Source of the DNA: Persicaria tinctoria
Lineage: Eukaryota; Streptophyta; Magnoliopsida; Caryophyllales; Polygonaceae
Reading direction: 5' to 3'
NCBI GenBank assembly: GCA_037127255.1
Contig: JBANSL010000004.1
Span: 87,378,627 to 87,442,626 of the forward strand
DNA: 64,000 bases
Position 1 is the first letter of the stretch. Every line of letters starts with the position of its first letter. Of this stretch, positions 62,519-64,000 are shown in pieces. A model generated the notes under the pieces. It saw nothing but the letters and a program-made list of their open reading frames with translations, was not told the DNA's origin and did no database searches. The translations under genes were made by a program, and so were the position numbers.

Positions 62519-63932
62519 TTAGAGTTTCTTGGATTCACACAAGAAGGAGATGGAAGAGATGCTCTCCTTCATGGTTTGGCAGATCTCCGAAGCAGATGGT
62601 CTAAGGCTAGGCAAATGGTGAAGGCACATGGAAGAGATACAAGCGATGGCCCTTGCTTCCTCCATGTTGGCCCCACCTGTGAGTCGCGGATCAACCATCC
62701 CCATCACCTTCTCCATGTCGAAGCTCCCATCACTCTTCCTCGCCATTGAGGTGAGCAACTGCTGCCTCTCGGAAGGGAAGGCCTCCAACCCCGTTATAAG
62801 CTCCAACAATATGACTCCAAAGCTGTAGACATCGTTCTTCTTGGAAGCTATCCCTGTCATTAGGTAATGAGGGTCAATGTAACCCGGTGACCCCATCATT
62901 GCTAGTCGCGAAGAGGAGGAGGACGAGGAGTTTGGTTTGATAGCCGATGAGAAACCCATCTTCGCAAAGCCAAAGTCACATAGCTTGCAACATGCTTGTG
63001 CCTCATTCTCGTCGAGGCTTAGGAGGATGTTGGAGGCCTTGATGTCGCCATGGATTATGTGGGGAGATTGTTGCTCATGGAGGTACCCTAAGGCTTGTGC
63101 TAGTTGGTATGCTATCGCCATTCGAGTCTTCCATTGAAGCACTTGTGAAGTGGTCTTGTTGTGAAGCTTCTCTTGTAGAGTTCCATGAGGAATGTACTCA
63201 AATACTAACACACCTTCATCTGCAAATACTAACAATTGCGCGTTCAGTAGTCTATTCTAAAGCATCCTTTCGAATGAGAGTATTTAGTTCTAAATTTATC
63301 TGCTATACTGTTAATTTTCCTAAACATGTGACAAAAATGATGCAAACTCTTCTGTATTGGATGGAAAGTGAAATTTAAACTTTTTGACCTTATGAAAAAT
63401 GCCAAGAATGAATTTTTTTTATTTGGTGAAAGTATGAATTCAATAATTGCTAACACCAAACACCAAACTCTTTCTAGGAAGAACACAATTTTGATTCCAT
63501 GGAGAGATCATTATCAATCAAGAAATCAAGATCAAAGAACATTTTTTTTTTACCTCTTTCATCACAGTAGCCCAAAAGCCTGGCAATATAAGGGTGTGAA
63601 AGCTGGGAGTTAACCTCCATCTCACTCCTGAAGACCTGGTTTAGGCGCTCACTGAAGCTATAAACCTTGACAGCACCCATGGCTGAGCCCGGCAGCTTAG
63701 CCAAGTACACGGTGCTGTAGCCACCGAGCCCAACGACTTCCGAAAAGCTCATAGTCATCTCCTCTATTTCCTTCCAGCTAAACCTCTTCAAAGACCCTGA
63801 ACTACATGAATTATCATCATCACTCCCACCAACCTCTAAGTGATCTAAGCACTGCCCATGTCGCGATTTTAACATAGAAGGTGATCCAAAGCACCCGGAG
63901 AAGAACCCGGCCATGGAAGTCCTCTTGCCCAT
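62519..63932 (-). CDS. Receptor-like cytoplasmic kinase (2 exons)
   Basis: Minus-strand exons 63554-63932 and 62519-63219, GT-AG, in frame, 359 residues. Serine/threonine kinase domain without extracellular or transmembrane part, so an RLCK, resembling the Arabidopsis At1g33260 type. Visible: RFSWKEIEEMT, Gly-rich loop VGLGGYSTVYLAK (67-79), ATP lysine K89 in GAVKV, catalytic loop HGDIKASN with H183-G184-D185 in place of HRD (non-RD), DFG at 208-210, GSPGYIDPHYL activation segment, DVYSFGVILLELITG. The Arg-to-Gly change before the catalytic Asp is seen in several RLCKs and does not by itself mean inactivity. MGKRTS at the N-terminus fits an N-myristoylation signal (Gly2, Ser6). A serine run (SSSSSSSS) precedes the activation segment. 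No defects seen. Confidence 0.93.
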
Positions 63933-64000
63933 GAATATAGATTGGCTAATTGCTAGTAACTAGATGGCCTTGTGGAGTATGTGTGTTGTAATGAACTTGG

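Overview
The window is nuclear DNA of a flowering plant, most likely a eudicot. It has AT-rich intergenic DNA, GT-AG spliced genes, and plant-type transposable elements (Stowaway, Tourist and hAT MITEs, Helitrons, LTR retrotransposons primed by initiator tRNA-Met, and tRNA-derived SINEs). The five intact genes match plant families: a DUR3 urea/H+ symporter, a plant coiled-coil protein, a 10-kDa acyl-CoA-binding protein, a polyamine-transporter-like APC permease and a receptor-like cytoplasmic kinase. I could not fix the species. No rRNA, CRISPR array or complete tRNA gene was seen.

Layout. 1-12.1 kb is transposon territory: a foldback repeat, a Stowaway MITE, a small Helitron split by a solo LTR, and an 8.2-kb non-coding LTR element with 3.1-kb LTRs (LARD-like). 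12.2-16.9 kb holds a LINE tail, a SINE and the eight-exon DUR3 gene. 16.9-21.7 kb holds MITEs (one made largely of GATATC palindromes, one Stowaway nested in another), LINE and retroposon fragments and a 1-kb Tourist-like element with a long CT microsatellite. 22.0-24.6 kb is the four-exon coiled-coil gene, convergent with the four-exon acyl-CoA-binding protein gene (26.8-28.5 kb, minus). 28.7-30.6 kb holds two MITE-like elements. 30.8-36.6 kb is a gag-only LTR retrotransposon (TR-GAG type) whose 5' LTR carries an antisense solo LTR of a related subfamily. 36.6-40.5 kb is mostly repeat-derived. 40.5-50.1 kb holds an unknown split ORF and two decayed copies of an unrecognised plant gene; the first is split by a degenerate Ty1/copia element, which itself carries a hAT MITE in its 5' LTR. 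50.4-58.3 kb is rich in MITEs, SINEs, a Helitron and an orphan candidate first exon. 60.1-63.9 kb holds the polyamine-transporter-like gene (plus) and the kinase gene (minus), tail to tail.

The genes do not form a shared pathway; this is ordinary plant gene order with unrelated neighbours. The most unusual signal is a set of very short poly(A) insertions (about 11-26 bp) flanked by 9-20 bp direct repeats, at eight places. They look like retroposition events truncated almost to the tail. Coordinates of spliced genes were set by hand from GT/AG junctions that keep the reading frame; element edges were set from terminal repeats and target-site duplications (TSDs) read directly.
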